From Nitrospirota bacterium (GTDB lineage: Bacteria > Nitrospirota > Thermodesulfovibrionia > UBA6902), in NCBI GenBank assembly GCA_015491705.1, contig WFVK01000025.1, forward strand, positions 1 to 6,360: a stretch of DNA of 6,360 nucleotides, read 5' to 3'. Made by a program: the position numbers and the translations under genes. Shown piece after piece: positions 5,929 to 6,360 of this stretch; position 1 is the stretch's first letter; each line of letters begins with the position of its first letter. The notes under the pieces are model-generated. The model worked only from the letters and a program-made list of their open reading frames with translations, was not told the DNA's origin and searched no databases.

Positions 5929-6360
5929 ATAAAATTTTTTCCCCTCCGTCCCTGATTCTCCTGATTATCCCGCTTGTGGATATGCCCTCCACAAGGGGAA
6001 TCGTGCGCACATCCTTTACTATGTCACTGCCAGCAATATCCTCGGGTCTCCAGTCAGCCCCCTTAACAAGCACATCAGGTCTTATCTCCCTGATAAGCTC
6101 ATAAGGAGTGTCTTCACTGAATATAACCACATAATCAACCATTGACAACGCGGCAAGCACCTCCGCCCTCTGGTCTTCCGGGATTACAGGCCTTCCCGGC
6201 TTGATCCCGGAAACCGAGCGGTCGGCGTTGAGACCTACTACAAGTATATCACCGATTTCTTTTGCCCTGCCGAGATAGCGTACATGCCCTGCATGAAGGA
6301 TATCGAAACAGCCGTTGGTAAAGACAATCTTCCGGCCCCTGTTCCTCTGCCTGTCTCTTA
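5927..6360 (-). CDS. rfaE2: D-glycero-beta-D-manno-heptose 1-phosphate adenylyltransferase (partial)
   Basis: It transfers AMP from ATP to heptose-1-phosphate to make ADP-heptose, the donor for the LPS inner core. The reading frame runs off the right edge, and about 144 C-terminal residues are visible. They begin shortly before KIVFTNGCFDILHAGH, the nucleotidyltransferase fold with its HxGH motif (encoded at 6284-6295). NADRSV (6212-6229) follows, then VKGADW (around 6050-6067) and a typical GISTSGIIRRI ending. GTG at 6160 is an internal codon, not the start, since the frame and the conserved motifs continue upstream of it. Whether this is stand-alone RfaE2 or the C-terminal half of a bifunctional HldE kinase-transferase cannot be decided, because the N-terminus is outside the window. 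It is followed 12 nt later by the lipoprotein gene on the same strand. Confidence 0.93.
   Translation of the reverse strand, partial: RDRQRNRGRKIVFTNGCFDILHAGHVRYLGRAKEIGDILVVGLNADRSVSGIKPGRPVIPEDQRAEVLAALSMVDYVVIFSEDTPYELIREIRPDVLVKGADWRPEDIAGSDIVKDVRTIPLVEGISTSGIIRRIRDGGEKIL

Noticed and set aside
5927..6160. A short separate gene starting at GTG 6160
   Set aside because: The frame stays open to the window edge and encodes the nucleotidyltransferase motifs upstream, so 6160 is internal to rfaE2.
1..6360. A defence system, prophage, CRISPR array or other novel multi-gene system
   Set aside because: Every substantial ORF belongs to a recognisable housekeeping or envelope family; no nuclease, transposase, integrase or spaced direct repeats were seen.

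Overview
The window reads as a piece of chromosome from a Gram-negative bacterium of moderately high G+C content. The Gram-negative call rests on an LPS-heptose nucleotidyltransferase (RfaE2 type) and a DUF1318 lipoprotein on the right. The wording of the DUF1318 protein and the short 6-phosphogluconate dehydrogenase resemble what I recall from Nitrospirota and deltaproteobacterial lineages; this is a low-confidence guess from memory. I see no phage, transposase, CRISPR, tRNA or rRNA sequence. All genes are housekeeping or envelope genes.

Layout. Positions 1-209 are a non-coding leader holding an almost symmetrical palindromic repeat (19-86) and a smaller hairpin region (86-151). Positions 210-3447 (+) are a compact three-gene operon, gnd-zwf-pgl, encoding the whole oxidative pentose phosphate branch with 5-nt and overlapping junctions. 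Zwf oxidises glucose-6-phosphate to the lactone, Pgl hydrolyses it to 6-phosphogluconate, and Gnd decarboxylates that to ribulose-5-phosphate, yielding reduced nicotinamide cofactor at two steps. A 147-nt gap (3448-3594) carries a good sigma70-like promoter. It drives a second + strand unit (3595-5206), a DUF47/PhoU-like regulator overlapping a Pit-family phosphate transporter. Positions 5207-5296 separate this unit from a convergent minus-strand unit. On the minus strand, a partial rfaE2 (runs off the right edge) is followed 12 nt later by a DUF1318 lipoprotein gene whose Shine-Dalgarno overlaps the rfaE2 stop.

The most interesting item is the 205-aa lipoprotein (5297-5914). Its first ~45 residues look like a YnbE-type lipoprotein with a short beta strand after the lipobox cysteine. 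Its last ~115 residues are a YdbL/DUF1318 domain. Between them lies what looks like a retained internal signal peptide ending in an AYA|QE-type site. In E. coli, YnbE and YdbL are separate proteins working with the AsmA-like YdbH in inter-membrane lipid traffic, so this may be a fused or polyprotein version placed next to an LPS biosynthesis gene. Second in interest are the leader palindrome and short sequences shared between the two non-coding flanks. The rest is well-understood metabolism.
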